This document shows, one piece after another, positions 9,811 to 20,132 of a stretch of DNA of 64,000 nt. Below the pieces are notes generated by a model. It was not told the origin of the DNA. It did no database searches and saw only the letters and a program-made list of their open reading frames with translations. The position numbers and the translations under genes are program-made. Within the stretch, counting starts at the first letter, position 1, and every line of letters starts with the position of its first letter. Origin of the DNA: an uncultured SAR86 cluster bacterium (GTDB taxonomy: Bacteria; Pseudomonadota; Gammaproteobacteria; Magnimaribacterales; Magnimaribacteraceae); the NCBI GenBank assembly GCA_902574355.1, contig CACGNN010000001.1, forward strand, positions 235,165 through 299,164, read 5' to 3'.

Positions 9811-10122
9811 ATGTATCGCTTACTACTTTTAATATTTTTTTGGCCAAATTTAATTTTTTGCGCTGTATTTATCGATGTCAGGACAAATGCAGAGTTTGAA
9901 AACGAATCGATAGTGAATACACAAAATATTGAATGGCAAAATATTTCAGATATTCAGACATTTATTTCAAAAGATGAGGAAATCTTTCTGTTTTGCAGAA
10001 GCGGCAATAGGTCTGGTAAAGCTAAGAAAATACTTGAAGCAGAAGGCTATACTAGGGTAATAAATATTGGTGGATTCGAGAAAGCTAAAGAATTTATTGG
10101 TGCCAAGAGAAATGCTCCTTAA
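9811..10122 (+). CDS. Rhodanese-like domain protein, exported
   Basis: Signal peptide; FIDVRTNAEFENESI, EEIFLFCRSGNRSGKA. Confidence 0.88.
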   Translation: MYRLLLLIFFWPNLIFCAVFIDVRTNAEFENESIVNTQNIEWQNISDIQTFISKDEEIFLFCRSGNRSGKAKKILEAEGYTRVINIGGFEKAKEFIGAKRNAP

Positions 10123-10158
10123 ATTGAAGCTAACGAATATAAAGGCTAGAATGTATGC

Positions 10159-10350
10159 ATGGAGTGGTTAAGTCAACATCTTGAACAATGGGCGTTAGTT
10201 TGGTTCGGCCTTTTATTTTGGGGTAGTATTTTTGGAGCTACTCTTCTATATGTTTTTGAAGTAAGTCTTCTTATTTCTTTAGTTGGCTACGCTCTTGGAT
10301 TTCTTTTTGGTCTTCTAGCAAAAAATAAAGGTTGGACATGGATTACTTAG
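10159..10350 (+). CDS. Small membrane protein
   Basis: 63 aa hydrophobic ORF directly upstream of and overlapping the desaturase. Confidence 0.55.
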   Translation: MEWLSQHLEQWALVWFGLLFWGSIFGATLLYVFEVSLLISLVGYALGFLFGLLAKNKGWTWIT

Positions 10351-11261
10351 GCAATGATTCAATGGATTTGTCTATAGAAGCAGAGAGAGAAGTTGCTAGA
10401 ACATTCATGGGACGGATTGAATGGGAGATGATTCTTATAGGGCTTGGACAATTTACAACCTGGATTGTTACCTGGGTTCTTGTGGTAAAAGGAATAATTC
10501 CGCTCTTTGTGGGATTTGTGATAGCCCTTTTTACCGCTTGTAATGCCTATCTTCCATCTCACGCTGGTCAGCATGGTCATTTGTCAGGTGGTAGGAAGAA
10601 TCTTCAATGGTTAGATTTTTGGGTAGGGCAAATAAGCGTAATACCCTTGGCTCAGTCTCATGATGCACTGAAGGTCACTCATTTAAAACATCATGCTCAT
10701 ACTAACGATCCAGATAATGATCCAGATTTTTTCCATGGTAATGCTAAAAGCTGGCTCGGAGCGGTTAAAAATGTAAATGTCTCTTTCAACGATGAAGGTC
10801 CGGCGATGAAGTGCATAGAAAAACACATGGAAGAGGATCCGAAATTCAAAGCTGCTTTAGAAAAAGGAGGAGCTTGGACTCTCCTTTTTTACTTTGCGCA
10901 AATATTTGTCGCTATACTCTACCCGATCGAAACATTACTACTATGGTGGATACCAAAAAGAGTAGCAACATCCTACTTAGGCGTTGTGTTCTCCTACTTG
11001 CCTCATTCAGGTTTGGATAGCGGGCGCTATAAAGATACCAGATTTTGGACTAATAAAATTCCAAGGTTTTTAAATCATTCAATGCAAATACACTCAATGC
11101 ACCATATGTATCCAAGAATTTGTCACTACGATGAAGCCAAAGCAATACAGGCTTTAAAGCCTTATATGATTGAAAGGGGTATACCGGGAGCTGAACATAT
11201 CCCTGATAAGTTGAGATGGAATCCCGTAACTTATATTAAAGAGGTTTACTATGGACGCTAA
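10338..11261 (+). CDS. Membrane fatty acid desaturase
   Basis: Histidine boxes HAGQHGH, HLKHHAH, HSMHHMYP; start ATG 10338 preferred to track TTG 10332. Confidence 0.87.
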   Translation: MDYLGNDSMDLSIEAEREVARTFMGRIEWEMILIGLGQFTTWIVTWVLVVKGIIPLFVGFVIALFTACNAYLPSHAGQHGHLSGGRKNLQWLDFWVGQISVIPLAQSHDALKVTHLKHHAHTNDPDNDPDFFHGNAKSWLGAVKNVNVSFNDEGPAMKCIEKHMEEDPKFKAALEKGGAWTLLFYFAQIFVAILYPIETLLLWWIPKRVATSYLGVVFSYLPHSGLDSGRYKDTRFWTNKIPRFLNHSMQIHSMHHMYPRICHYDEAKAIQALKPYMIERGIPGAEHIPDKLRWNPVTYIKEVYYGR

Positions 11262-11616
11262 AGAGAAAATTAAAGAAGGTGTACAGTTATATTTTGATTC
11301 TATGTATGAGTCAGATCCCAAAAAAGTAAGACAAGCCTTTCATTCAAATGCAATGATTACCGGATATTTAGAAACAGGTCTTGCCGAAATGACTGTAGAC
11401 GAATTCGCAGAATTTGTAGAAAATCAAAATCCATCTCCGAAGGAAAAGGGAGACGAAATCCTTCTTGAAATTGTCTCTTGTGATATTGCAGGCTCCACAG
11501 CCTCTGTTTCAGTGAGAGATGGCTACATTGGCCATGTCTTTTTAGATACTCTTTCTTTCTTAGAAAAAGATGGTGAATGGAAGATTTATAATAAATTGTT
11601 CCATGTAGAGTCATAA
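11251..11616 (+). CDS. NTF2-like/lumazine-binding-like protein
   Basis: VQLYFDSMYESDPKKVRQAFHSNAMITGY...WKIYNKLFHVE. Confidence 0.75.
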   Translation: MDAKEKIKEGVQLYFDSMYESDPKKVRQAFHSNAMITGYLETGLAEMTVDEFAEFVENQNPSPKEKGDEILLEIVSCDIAGSTASVSVRDGYIGHVFLDTLSFLEKDGEWKIYNKLFHVES

Positions 11617-11619
11617 ATA

Positions 11620-12492
11620 GTGAGAATGGAAGTTAAACAGATTTCAGCTGCTCTTGGTGCTGAGATAACGAATGTCGATTTAGCACAAGTATCTGATGAT
11701 CAAGTGGAAGAGATTAAATCTCTTTTAATCGAGCACAAAGTAATATTTTTCCCTGGTCAGAAGTTAAGTCAAGATGAGCATGTTGAATATGGTGCTAAGT
11801 TTGGTGAACTTGAAGGTCATCCAAACCTAAAAAATAAAACAGTGACCCATCCAAAAATCTTTGAACTTGCTGCTAGCTCCGGTGGAATAGCTGATGAGTG
11901 GCATACAGATATAACTTTTCAAGACTCCCCAGCTATTATGTCTGTACTTCATATGGTCAAGTGCCCTGAATTGGGTGGAGATACAATGTGGAGTAATCTA
12001 AATGCGGCCTACGAAGCTTTATCTGATCCAATCAAAGATTTATGTGAAGGAATAACTGCCCTTCATGATGCTAGACCTCACGGAAAACCTGAAAAAACTG
12101 CTATACATCCGGTTGTGAGGTTGCATCCCATATCGGGAAAGAAAGTCTTATATGTAAATGAGCACTTTACTAGAAGAATTGTAGAAATGAACATTGAAGA
12201 AAGCGATATGTTACTTTCTTACTTAACAAAGTGGGTGACAAGACCTCAGTTCACCGTCCGTTATCAATGGACTCCAGGCACTATTGCTATGTGGGACAAC
12301 AGAAGTACCCAACATTATGTTGTAAATGATTTCGTAGGTGAGCGGATTATTCAGAGAGTAACCATCATGGGAGATGAAGTGGTAGGATCATCAAATCCAA
12401 GATGGAGTCCGGCCCTCAAAGAAGGATTCTCTGCCGTTACAACGCACGATAAACAACTTATAACTCACCTAAAAGGGAAAGGATCTCTTTAG
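11620..12492 (+). CDS. TauD/TfdA family Fe(II)/2-oxoglutarate dioxygenase
   Basis: EWHTDITFQDSPAI...MVKCPELGGDTMWSN...WDNRSTQHYVVND; GTG/ATG start (ATG at 11626 also possible). Confidence 0.9.
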   Translation: MRMEVKQISAALGAEITNVDLAQVSDDQVEEIKSLLIEHKVIFFPGQKLSQDEHVEYGAKFGELEGHPNLKNKTVTHPKIFELAASSGGIADEWHTDITFQDSPAIMSVLHMVKCPELGGDTMWSNLNAAYEALSDPIKDLCEGITALHDARPHGKPEKTAIHPVVRLHPISGKKVLYVNEHFTRRIVEMNIEESDMLLSYLTKWVTRPQFTVRYQWTPGTIAMWDNRSTQHYVVNDFVGERIIQRVTIMGDEVVGSSNPRWSPALKEGFSAVTTHDKQLITHLKGKGSL

Positions 12493-12503
12493 GCAAATTA
12501 GAG

Positions 12504-13550
12504 TTAATTTTTTACAAAGTTTGCTATCGATAAAGCGGTTTCATCGCTGATCTCGGGGCATCCAAGAAAAATATCTGTTCCATGGACTGAACCCATGACT
12601 TGTCGACATTGTGCCTCTACATCTGCTTCTCTTAGTAAACGATAAAAATTTACTCCTTCATCTCTTAGAGGATCCATTTCATTGACTAAGATATAAGTTT
12701 TTGGAAGACCTTTAACATCATCTTCAGTTGCAAAGCTTGGCCAAGCTAGTGGATCTTTATTTATATAAGCATCTACTCCATAAATAATTGCGCCTTGAGA
12801 GTATTCATGTTCACTATGAAGCGAAAGTAAAATACCTTCATTTTCTTCAGACGAGGGGTTTTCTGGTAAAGGCCATTGCCCTGCAATATAAGGACATAAA
12901 GCATATAGACCTTTTATCAATCCAATATCTCCATCTTGTTTGAGTTTCAAACTAGTGGCTATGGTTAAATTTCCTCCTCCGCTCTCACCAGCGATGATGA
13001 TTTTGCTATTGTCTATATTTAAATCTTTTGCATTAGCATGCACCCACTTAAGACCAGAAACACAGTCATTTAGTCCTGCTGGATAAGGCTCCACTTCAGG
13101 AGCAGACGAAGCCCACATAGCATTTCTAAAATCTACCATTGCTACTGCAACTCCTTGCCTGGCAATACATCTTCCCCAAGCTGCATATAACTCGTCAAAG
13201 CAAGAACTAACCATCATGCCGCCACCATGGATATAGTAAACACAGGGCAATTCTTCCTCTGTATCTGGTCGAATATACTGGATTTTGATGGTATTACCGT
13301 CTGGATCTGAAATAAATTCTTTTGTGGATGTTAATAAGCCTGTATCAGGAACAACTTCTTTATAATGTGAAGCATTATTAACCATTTCCAAAATGGCTCG
13401 ACCTTGTTTGGCTTCCTCACTCTCCTGATCAGCCATTATACCTTCACGAGTTGAGGCAGGGCTTGATGTGACAGAGGCAAATTCTATTTCTCCAAAGACT
13501 GCACGTATTCTTTTATCTATTTTTAAATTATTTTTAATTTTGTTTTCCAT
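12504..13550 (-). CDS. Alpha/beta hydrolase (acetyl-esterase/HSL type)
   Basis: YIHGGGMMVSS, IIIAGESGGGNLTIA, VNEMDPLRDEGVNFYR. Confidence 0.88.
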   Translation of the reverse strand: MENKIKNNLKIDKRIRAVFGEIEFASVTSSPASTREGIMADQESEEAKQGRAILEMVNNASHYKEVVPDTGLLTSTKEFISDPDGNTIKIQYIRPDTEEELPCVYYIHGGGMMVSSCFDELYAAWGRCIARQGVAVAMVDFRNAMWASSAPEVEPYPAGLNDCVSGLKWVHANAKDLNIDNSKIIIAGESGGGNLTIATSLKLKQDGDIGLIKGLYALCPYIAGQWPLPENPSSEENEGILLSLHSEHEYSQGAIIYGVDAYINKDPLAWPSFATEDDVKGLPKTYILVNEMDPLRDEGVNFYRLLREADVEAQCRQVMGSVHGTDIFLGCPEISDETALSIANFVKN

Positions 13551-13563
13551 TTATTCTCACCCT

Positions 13564-14385
13564 TTATCTGCCTTTAAAAACTGGTTCTTTTTTTTCAACA
13601 AAAGCCTTAGTCGCATTTCTATGATCTTCAGTTTGACCGCAATGTATATGATGAGTTGCTTCTAAATCAAGGCAATCATCCACTTCTCCATGCATAGCTC
13701 TATTCAAATTTTCTTTCATATATCGATATGCAACTGAAGGACCAGAAGCAAGCCTATTAGCAATTTCCAAAGTTTTTTCCATTAGCGCTTCTGGCTCACA
13801 AACCCAGTTTGTTAATCCAAGATTTAGAGCTTCATCTGCAGTAATCCGATCTGACAGGTAATAAAGCTCTCTTGCTTTAGCCGATCCTAAGAGTTGAGTC
13901 ATGAAGTAGGAACCTCCATAGTCTCCAGAAAAACCAACTTTAGCAAACGCAGTAGTCATGATTGCTGAACTAGACATGATTCTTAAATCACATGCTAAAG
14001 CATAAGACAGTCCTGCTCCTGCTGCGGCTCCTGGAAGAGCAGCAATAGTTGGTTTTGGCATTTTAAATAACTTGCCCGATGTCGCTCTTTGATGAACCCT
14101 TTGCTTATGAATAGCCGAGTCAATCGTATTGTCCCCAACTGTCCCATCTCCTGAAGATGCCATTCCTTTTACATCTCCTCCAGCGCAGAAACCTTTTCCA
14201 GCACCAGTCAGAACAACACATCTTATTTCTTTATCTAACTCGACCTCAGCCAGAACTTCTTGCATGGCCTGATTCATTTCTCCGGACATCGCGTTTCTAG
14301 CCTCCGGTCTGTTCATTGTCAGCAATGCAACGCCATTTGCCTTTTCAAAAATGAGGTGATCAGTACCTGTATCAATTTTTTCCAT
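13564..14385 (-). CDS. Enoyl-CoA hydratase/isomerase family protein
   Basis: MNRPEARNAMS, VVLTGAGKGFCAGGDVKGM, ALPGAAAGAGLSYALACDLR. Confidence 0.92.
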   Translation of the reverse strand: MEKIDTGTDHLIFEKANGVALLTMNRPEARNAMSGEMNQAMQEVLAEVELDKEIRCVVLTGAGKGFCAGGDVKGMASSGDGTVGDNTIDSAIHKQRVHQRATSGKLFKMPKPTIAALPGAAAGAGLSYALACDLRIMSSSAIMTTAFAKVGFSGDYGGSYFMTQLLGSAKARELYYLSDRITADEALNLGLTNWVCEPEALMEKTLEIANRLASGPSVAYRYMKENLNRAMHGEVDDCLDLEATHHIHCGQTEDHRNATKAFVEKKEPVFKGR

Positions 14386-14429
14386 AGTTTTTCTCCCCTT
14401 AACTATATCTTTGCTATTCTATATGCAAG

Positions 14430-15242
14430 ATGCAAGCGAAAATTTATCAATTAGGCTTACTTTTTTGCACTATTTTCCTGATCTCACAAGAGAGATTATT
14501 TGCTGAAGAGAAACCGCTGCTGACCAGTCCATTAGTAGAAAATCCTAAATCTGTAGTTTTCATTGGAAATAGCTTTTTTTACTATAACAATGGAGTTCAT
14601 AAACCTACTCTTGGTATGGTTAAAGCAAATTCAGATCTTGGTAAAGGGCATCGATTTAGAAATATCACAATAAACAGCTCTTCTTTAGAATGGCATGATG
14701 TCGAATCTTATGTGACTAATGACAAGATCGGTTCTTTTTCCATCACTTCAAAAAATAAATATAAAAAGTACGAGCCAGAAAATTATGATTTAGCAATTAT
14801 GATGGATTGCAGTCAATGTCCGGTTCACCCAGATAGAAAAGATTTATTTAATTTTTATGTCGACCAACACAGCAAAACACTACGCAAGCATAATGTAGAG
14901 CCTTCTCTTTTGATGACATGGGCCTATAAAGATAAGCCGGATATGCTAGAAGGACTTGCTTCAGCTTATATCGCAGCAGGAAATAAAAATAATATAGCTG
15001 TTTTTCCTGTGGGTCTTGCATTTGAGCTTTCTCAAAAAGAAAATCCTTCAATAGAACTTTTTACACCAGATAAGAGGCATCCGAGCAAAGCAGGTACATA
15101 CTTGATGGCAGCAGTGATTTATTCCTCAATATATAATGTATCGCCAATTAGTAATTCTTATGATTACGGGATTGGAATTGAGAATCAAAGAAAGTTACAA
15201 GAAACCGCATGGAGAACCCTTTTAAGGTACCAAGGAAAATAA
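14430..15242 (+). CDS. Exported SGNH-hydrolase-like protein of unknown function
   Basis: Signal peptide; VVFIGNSFFYYNNGVH (GNS block) and late DKRHPSKAGTYLMA (D-x-x-H block). Confidence 0.65.
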   Translation: MQAKIYQLGLLFCTIFLISQERLFAEEKPLLTSPLVENPKSVVFIGNSFFYYNNGVHKPTLGMVKANSDLGKGHRFRNITINSSSLEWHDVESYVTNDKIGSFSITSKNKYKKYEPENYDLAIMMDCSQCPVHPDRKDLFNFYVDQHSKTLRKHNVEPSLLMTWAYKDKPDMLEGLASAYIAAGNKNNIAVFPVGLAFELSQKENPSIELFTPDKRHPSKAGTYLMAAVIYSSIYNVSPISNSYDYGIGIENQRKLQETAWRTLLRYQGK

Positions 15243-15243
15243 T

Positions 15244-16554
15244 ATGATTTTAAAGAATAGATATTTTTTAGTAATAGTTGCTCTATTTATAGGTTCTTTT
15301 ATTGGTTTCAAATTAACGGAAACTTTTGCTATCAAATATATTATGGAAAACCTTCCAATTGGCACCGCTACGCTCGACGAGAAAGATGTGTACGTGACCG
15401 AAATTAAAGACGGTGTATTTGCCTCCCCGAAAGAACTATCTTATGTAGACAATAAAGCAAAAAATATCATTTTGCTTATTGCAGATGGCATGAGTCTCAG
15501 TCAAATAACAGCATACCGCATGATGAAAGGTAGTCTTAATGAGCGCATCTCAATGGATAAATTTCCATATTCCGGTATTGTTTTAACTCATTCCTATAAT
15601 GCAGCGGTCACTGACTCCGCTTCTTCCGCCACTGCCTATAGCACAGGGTTCAAAACAAATAATGGTGCACTAGGATTAGATCAAGATCTCAATGAACTTG
15701 AAAATTTAACCGAAACAATCGATAAGTTCGGATTTGTGAGCTCCTTAATCAGCACTTCCGAGGTTACCCATGCTACACCAGCTGCATTTGCTGCTCACGT
15801 AGATTTAAGGAGTAAGACAGATATTATCAGCTCACAAATGATTGATTCTAGAGTCGCAACTATTCTGGGTGGAGGACGTTATTTCTTTACACCAGAAGAA
15901 CAGGGCGGAAAAAGAGAGGATGGAAGAAATCTTTTAGATGAGATTAAGGAATCTCATATTCTGCTGATTGAAAAAAATCAATTATCCGAAATTTCTAATT
16001 CTCTTGATAAGCAAGTATTAGGACTTTTTGCTGATGAGCATTTAAGGGATGAAGATAAAAAGGATAATCATGATCTTGAACCCTCTTTAGCAGAAATGCT
16101 TCAGTACTCAATAACACGCTCTGACTTATTAATGAATCAAGGATGTGAGGGTTTTTTCATCATGGCAGAGGGATCTCAAGTAGATTGGGCAGGCCATGTC
16201 AATGATTTCGATTATCTCATAAGGGAAATGGAAGATTTTGACGAAGCAGTAGACTTAGCCTTAGAAATTGCAAAGGAAAGACAAGATACTTTAGTTTTAG
16301 TCACTTCAGATCATGAGGTCGGTGGTCTATTGATAGAACCTGCAAATCCAATAGATAATTCATTAGATGATGTTAAGTTTTCTTTTAATACTGCTGTAGG
16401 AACTGGAACTCATACTGGTGTTCCGGTTCCAGTCTATGCTTACGGACCAGGCTCAGTAAACTTCACAGGAACGCTTGATAACACTGATATATATTATGCC
16501 ATGCTAGCTGCTTTGGACTTGGATGATAAAAAGGGAAGCTGTTTAGGGAGGTAG
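15244..16554 (+). CDS. Alkaline phosphatase (PhoA family), membrane-anchored
   Basis: LLIADGMSLSQITAYR, TDSASSATAYSTGFKTNNGALG, SDHEVGGL, TGTHTGVPVPVYAYGPG. Confidence 0.9.
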   Translation: MILKNRYFLVIVALFIGSFIGFKLTETFAIKYIMENLPIGTATLDEKDVYVTEIKDGVFASPKELSYVDNKAKNIILLIADGMSLSQITAYRMMKGSLNERISMDKFPYSGIVLTHSYNAAVTDSASSATAYSTGFKTNNGALGLDQDLNELENLTETIDKFGFVSSLISTSEVTHATPAAFAAHVDLRSKTDIISSQMIDSRVATILGGGRYFFTPEEQGGKREDGRNLLDEIKESHILLIEKNQLSEISNSLDKQVLGLFADEHLRDEDKKDNHDLEPSLAEMLQYSITRSDLLMNQGCEGFFIMAEGSQVDWAGHVNDFDYLIREMEDFDEAVDLALEIAKERQDTLVLVTSDHEVGGLLIEPANPIDNSLDDVKFSFNTAVGTGTHTGVPVPVYAYGPGSVNFTGTLDNTDIYYAMLAALDLDDKKGSCLGR

Positions 16555-16558
16555 GAAA

Positions 16559-16753
16559 TTGTATTCAGTAATTTTATATTCTGTATTTCTCTTATTTTGG
16601 GTTGCCATTATTTATGATTTTGCAAAGAGACCGAAGGATAGAGATGATGATAAATATATGGATCTTTCTCCACTTAGGCAATTAGCGAGAACATTCTGGG
16701 TGGGCTGGATTGGTATAGTTTTATTATATACACTCATTGTAAGTTTGAATTAG
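16559..16753 (+). CDS. Small membrane protein (TTG start)
   Basis: 64 aa with two hydrophobic segments between phoA-like gene and GNAT gene. Confidence 0.55.
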   Translation: MYSVILYSVFLLFWVAIIYDFAKRPKDRDDDKYMDLSPLRQLARTFWVGWIGIVLLYTLIVSLN

Positions 16754-16769
16754 ATATGGGGAGAAGAGA

Positions 16770-17351
16770 ATGGATACGCCAAAAATTATAAAAGCAGATT
16801 CATCCAATGTTGAAGAGGTAAAGAGTGCAATCACTCTAGGGTTTGCTGCCGATCCTTTACTGAGATGGTTTTTTCCCGATCCACATAAATTTTTAAAGAA
16901 TTTTGCATTTTGGATGGATGCTTTTTCTAAACCAGCACTCGAGTCAGATTCTATTTTTACAGATGAAAATTATTATGGAGGGGCAATTTGGCACCCTCCT
17001 GGAATCCATTTAGATCCCGAGGTGCTCGGACCAACGCTTGAAGATATTCCCTCTAATAGGCTGGAAAGTGCCTTACAAATGTTCGATGAATTTGATGATT
17101 GTCACCCTAAAGAAGATCACTGGTATTTACCTTTTATAGGCTTAGATCCTTCAAAACAAGGTCAGGGCATTGGTTCTTTAATTCTTAAGGAATCTTTAAA
17201 ACAGGCAGATGAGCAAGGAAAAATTGCATATCTTGAATCTTCCAATCCCATGAATATGAGTCTTTATGAAAGACATGGATTTGAAACTATAAAGAGGATA
17301 GAAATTGGAGATTCACCCCCAGCTCACCCCATGATTAGATACCCGAGGTAG
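16770..17351 (+). CDS. GNAT family N-acetyltransferase
   Basis: LPFIGLDPSKQGQGIGSLILKESL, YLESSNPMNMSLYERHGFE. Confidence 0.88.
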   Translation: MDTPKIIKADSSNVEEVKSAITLGFAADPLLRWFFPDPHKFLKNFAFWMDAFSKPALESDSIFTDENYYGGAIWHPPGIHLDPEVLGPTLEDIPSNRLESALQMFDEFDDCHPKEDHWYLPFIGLDPSKQGQGIGSLILKESLKQADEQGKIAYLESSNPMNMSLYERHGFETIKRIEIGDSPPAHPMIRYPR

Positions 17352-17354
17352 ATT

Positions 17355-18224
17355 ATGAGACATTTAGAATTTCACGATGTAGAGATACATGAACTTAAAT
17401 CAGAGATAATTGGAGAAACTTTCGAGATACTAGTAAAACAACCGGATCCCAATATTATTTCTTTATTTGGCGACGGTCCTTTGCCAGTAATTTATGGGAC
17501 AGATTGTAATATTTCAGCCGGAGGCTACATCAATACTATCGATGGATTATACCTTGGTGGAGAAATTCCGCCGGCTCTTTTTATAGGCATACAATACAAG
17601 CTAGGTGATGAGCCAGACTTCATGCAGTTTGTAACTAATAGAACTCGCGAATTCACGCCTGTTGAGGATATTGAAAATCAAAAACTAATGGAACAAATGA
17701 CTCTCAGGGAAGTAAAGGGAGGCGGTGCGGATAAGTTCTTAAAGTTTTTAACAACTGAATTAAGGGATTGGGTTTCAGAAAGATTTAATGTTTCTGATGA
17801 CACGACATATATTGGAGACTCTATGGGCGGCTTATTTGGACTCTACACTTTGTTTCATCAGCCAAAAGCCTTTAAGAGATATGTGATTGGTAGTCCTTGG
17901 CAAGAGTGGAGCCATCCCAATACTTTTGATCTTGAAGAAAGATACTCTGAAAATAATGAGGATATGGAAGCTATTGTATACATAGCATCCGGAGCAGAAG
18001 AAGATGTTATTGGACCTTATCTAGAAAAAATGAATCCAGTAATGGTTGAGATCTTCTCCAAAGCCAAAACCGCTGACTATACCGAACAAATGATAGAAAG
18101 GCTCAATAGCAGAAATTATCCAAGCCTTAAGTTAAAGGGTTTGATTTTAGAAGACGAGACGCACTTCACCATCACTGGAGCATTATTTAACAGAGGACTG
18201 AGACACGTCTTCAATGTTAAGTGA
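17355..18224 (+). CDS. Alpha/beta hydrolase (putative esterase, IroE/Fes-like fold)
   Basis: YIGDSMGGLFGLYTLF nucleophile elbow, DETHFTI histidine region. Confidence 0.8.
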   Translation: MRHLEFHDVEIHELKSEIIGETFEILVKQPDPNIISLFGDGPLPVIYGTDCNISAGGYINTIDGLYLGGEIPPALFIGIQYKLGDEPDFMQFVTNRTREFTPVEDIENQKLMEQMTLREVKGGGADKFLKFLTTELRDWVSERFNVSDDTTYIGDSMGGLFGLYTLFHQPKAFKRYVIGSPWQEWSHPNTFDLEERYSENNEDMEAIVYIASGAEEDVIGPYLEKMNPVMVEIFSKAKTADYTEQMIERLNSRNYPSLKLKGLILEDETHFTITGALFNRGLRHVFNVK

Positions 18225-19252
18225 GTAATATGAAAAATTTAAGAAACCGAAAATGGACCTTAGCTAGCAGACCAGTCGGGATGGTTGGGGAACATAATTT
18301 TTCCTATGAAGAGGAGGAAGTAAGAGATATTGAAGACGGAGAGTTTCTTATAAAGAACTTGTATCTTAGTTTTGATCCTGCTCAAAGAGGTTGGATGGAA
18401 GATAGAAAAAGCTATGTACCACCAGTTGGAATTGGAGAGGTAATGAGAGCTGGCTCTGTAGGCCAAGTCATTGAATCAAATAATCCTAATTATTCTGTAG
18501 GTGATAAAGTTCAAGGCACTTTTGGATGGCAAGAGTACGCCATTTCAGATGGAAAGGGTATTTTAAACGCTACTGTCATTCCAGAAGGAGCATCTCTCAC
18601 AGCACCTTTAAGCGTCTTTGGCATTACAGGACTCACTGCATATTTTGGTTTATTAGATGTTGGACAGCCTAAAGAAGGAGATACAGTTCTCATATCTGGA
18701 GCAGCGGGATCCACAGGATCTATTGCTGCACAAATTGCCAAAATAAAAGGCTGTCGTGTTATAGGTGTTGCTGGCGGAGTTGAGAAATGTAAATGGCTAA
18801 CTGAAGAAGTAAAAATTGATGCAGCAATAGATTACAAAACAGCAAATTTAGAGGAAGTTATTCCTGAATTGTGTCCAGAAGGCATAGATGTAATTTTTGA
18901 TAATGTTGGTGGAGAATTCCTAAACACATCACTTATAAGCATAAACCAAAATGCTCGAGTGGCGATTTGTGGTGCCATCTCAGGCTATAACAATGAGACT
19001 CCTGCTCCTGGACCATCAAACTATACTGCTCTATTAATACAGCGAGCTAGGATGGAAGGATTTATAGTGTTGGATTATATGGATCGGTTCCCTGAGGCAA
19101 TTGGAGAATTGATGCAATGGGTCCAAGAAGGAAAAATTATTTATCAAGAAGATATACAGGAGGGTATCGAGAATGCCCCTGATACTTTATTGAGGCTTTA
19201 CACAGGCCAAAATAAAGGCAAGCAACTTCTTAAAATAGCTGATCCCGAATAA
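18221..19252 (+). CDS. NADP-dependent MDR-family oxidoreductase (CurA/PTGR-like)
   Basis: LYLSFDPAQRGWM, VLISGAAGSTGSIAAQIAK, DVIFDNVGGEFL. Confidence 0.9.
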   Translation: MSNMKNLRNRKWTLASRPVGMVGEHNFSYEEEEVRDIEDGEFLIKNLYLSFDPAQRGWMEDRKSYVPPVGIGEVMRAGSVGQVIESNNPNYSVGDKVQGTFGWQEYAISDGKGILNATVIPEGASLTAPLSVFGITGLTAYFGLLDVGQPKEGDTVLISGAAGSTGSIAAQIAKIKGCRVIGVAGGVEKCKWLTEEVKIDAAIDYKTANLEEVIPELCPEGIDVIFDNVGGEFLNTSLISINQNARVAICGAISGYNNETPAPGPSNYTALLIQRARMEGFIVLDYMDRFPEAIGELMQWVQEGKIIYQEDIQEGIENAPDTLLRLYTGQNKGKQLLKIADPE

Positions 19253-19254
19253 GT

Positions 19255-19494
19255 TTAAAGATCTTTATGAGTTCCGTCACAAAAAGCGCCGTTTTTACTC
19301 ATCTTGCATCCGCAGAAAAAAACATCCTTTTCCTCATCGAGTTTTACTTTCAATGGTAAGAATTCAGTGCCTTCATGGGAGCCATCGCAGAAAGGTTGTT
19401 TAGAACTTTTTCCACAACTGCACCACCAGTAATTTTTTTCAGACTCAACGGTAACTTTGTAAGGAAACTTTTGAACTACTTTTGGATTATTCAT
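19255..19494 (-). CDS. CDGSH-type iron-sulfur protein, two motifs
   Basis: WCSCGKSSKQPFCDGSHEG and FCGCKMSKNGAFCDGTHK; start MNNPKVVQ at 19494, not the track's 19650 which overlaps def. Confidence 0.88.
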   Translation of the reverse strand: MNNPKVVQKFPYKVTVESEKNYWWCSCGKSSKQPFCDGSHEGTEFLPLKVKLDEEKDVFFCGCKMSKNGAFCDGTHKDL

Positions 19495-19570
19495 AAAAAA
19501 AAAGTAACATAAATTCCAGATAAAATTACTAATGAGATTTATTCTCAGATACTCTGTAAAGTAGATTCTT

Positions 19571-20119
19571 ATGAGCGTTAAAGAAATATTAAAAATGGGT
19601 AACCCTCTTTTAAGAAAAGAGGCTGAAGATTTCACTATTGAAGAAATCAAAAGTCCAGAAACAAAATTATTACTTGAAGATATGTGGGACTCTCTAGAAG
19701 TTGCTGGTGGAATTGGATTAGCAGCTCCTCAAATTGGCATTTTAAAAAAACTAGCTGTAATAAAGTTATCTGAAGAATCAGATAGATATCCAGACATGGA
19801 GGATAGTGAGCCTTATGTCATCTTTAATCCAAAAGTTTCTGTGGTGGATAAAACTGAACAAGGTTTTTGGGAAGGTTGTCTTAGTGTTCCTGGATTAAGA
19901 GGTTTTGTTGAAAGACCGAGGAGTATTAGAGTAGATTTTTTAGATGAAAATGCGGAACCAAGAACTATTGAGGCTGAAGATTTTCTAGCTACGGTTTTTC
20001 AACATGAGTTGGATCATTTAGTTGGAAAACTTTATGTAGATAGAATGAAAGATATAAAGACTTTAATGTTTGAGGAAGAAATGGTGTTTGATGAAATAAA
20101 AGAAGAAGTCTTGGATTGA
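19571..20119 (+). CDS. def: Peptide deformylase
   Basis: GGIGLAAPQIG, EGCLSVPG, FQHELDHLVGKLYVD. Confidence 0.93.
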   Translation: MSVKEILKMGNPLLRKEAEDFTIEEIKSPETKLLLEDMWDSLEVAGGIGLAAPQIGILKKLAVIKLSEESDRYPDMEDSEPYVIFNPKVSVVDKTEQGFWEGCLSVPGLRGFVERPRSIRVDFLDENAEPRTIEAEDFLATVFQHELDHLVGKLYVDRMKDIKTLMFEEEMVFDEIKEEVLD

Positions 20120-20132
20120 TAGAGGAAAAATT

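Noticed and set aside
19495-19650. N-terminal extension of the CDGSH ORF in the track
   Set aside because: Overlaps the def start and low-complexity DNA; natural start MNNPKVV at 19494 precedes the conserved domain.
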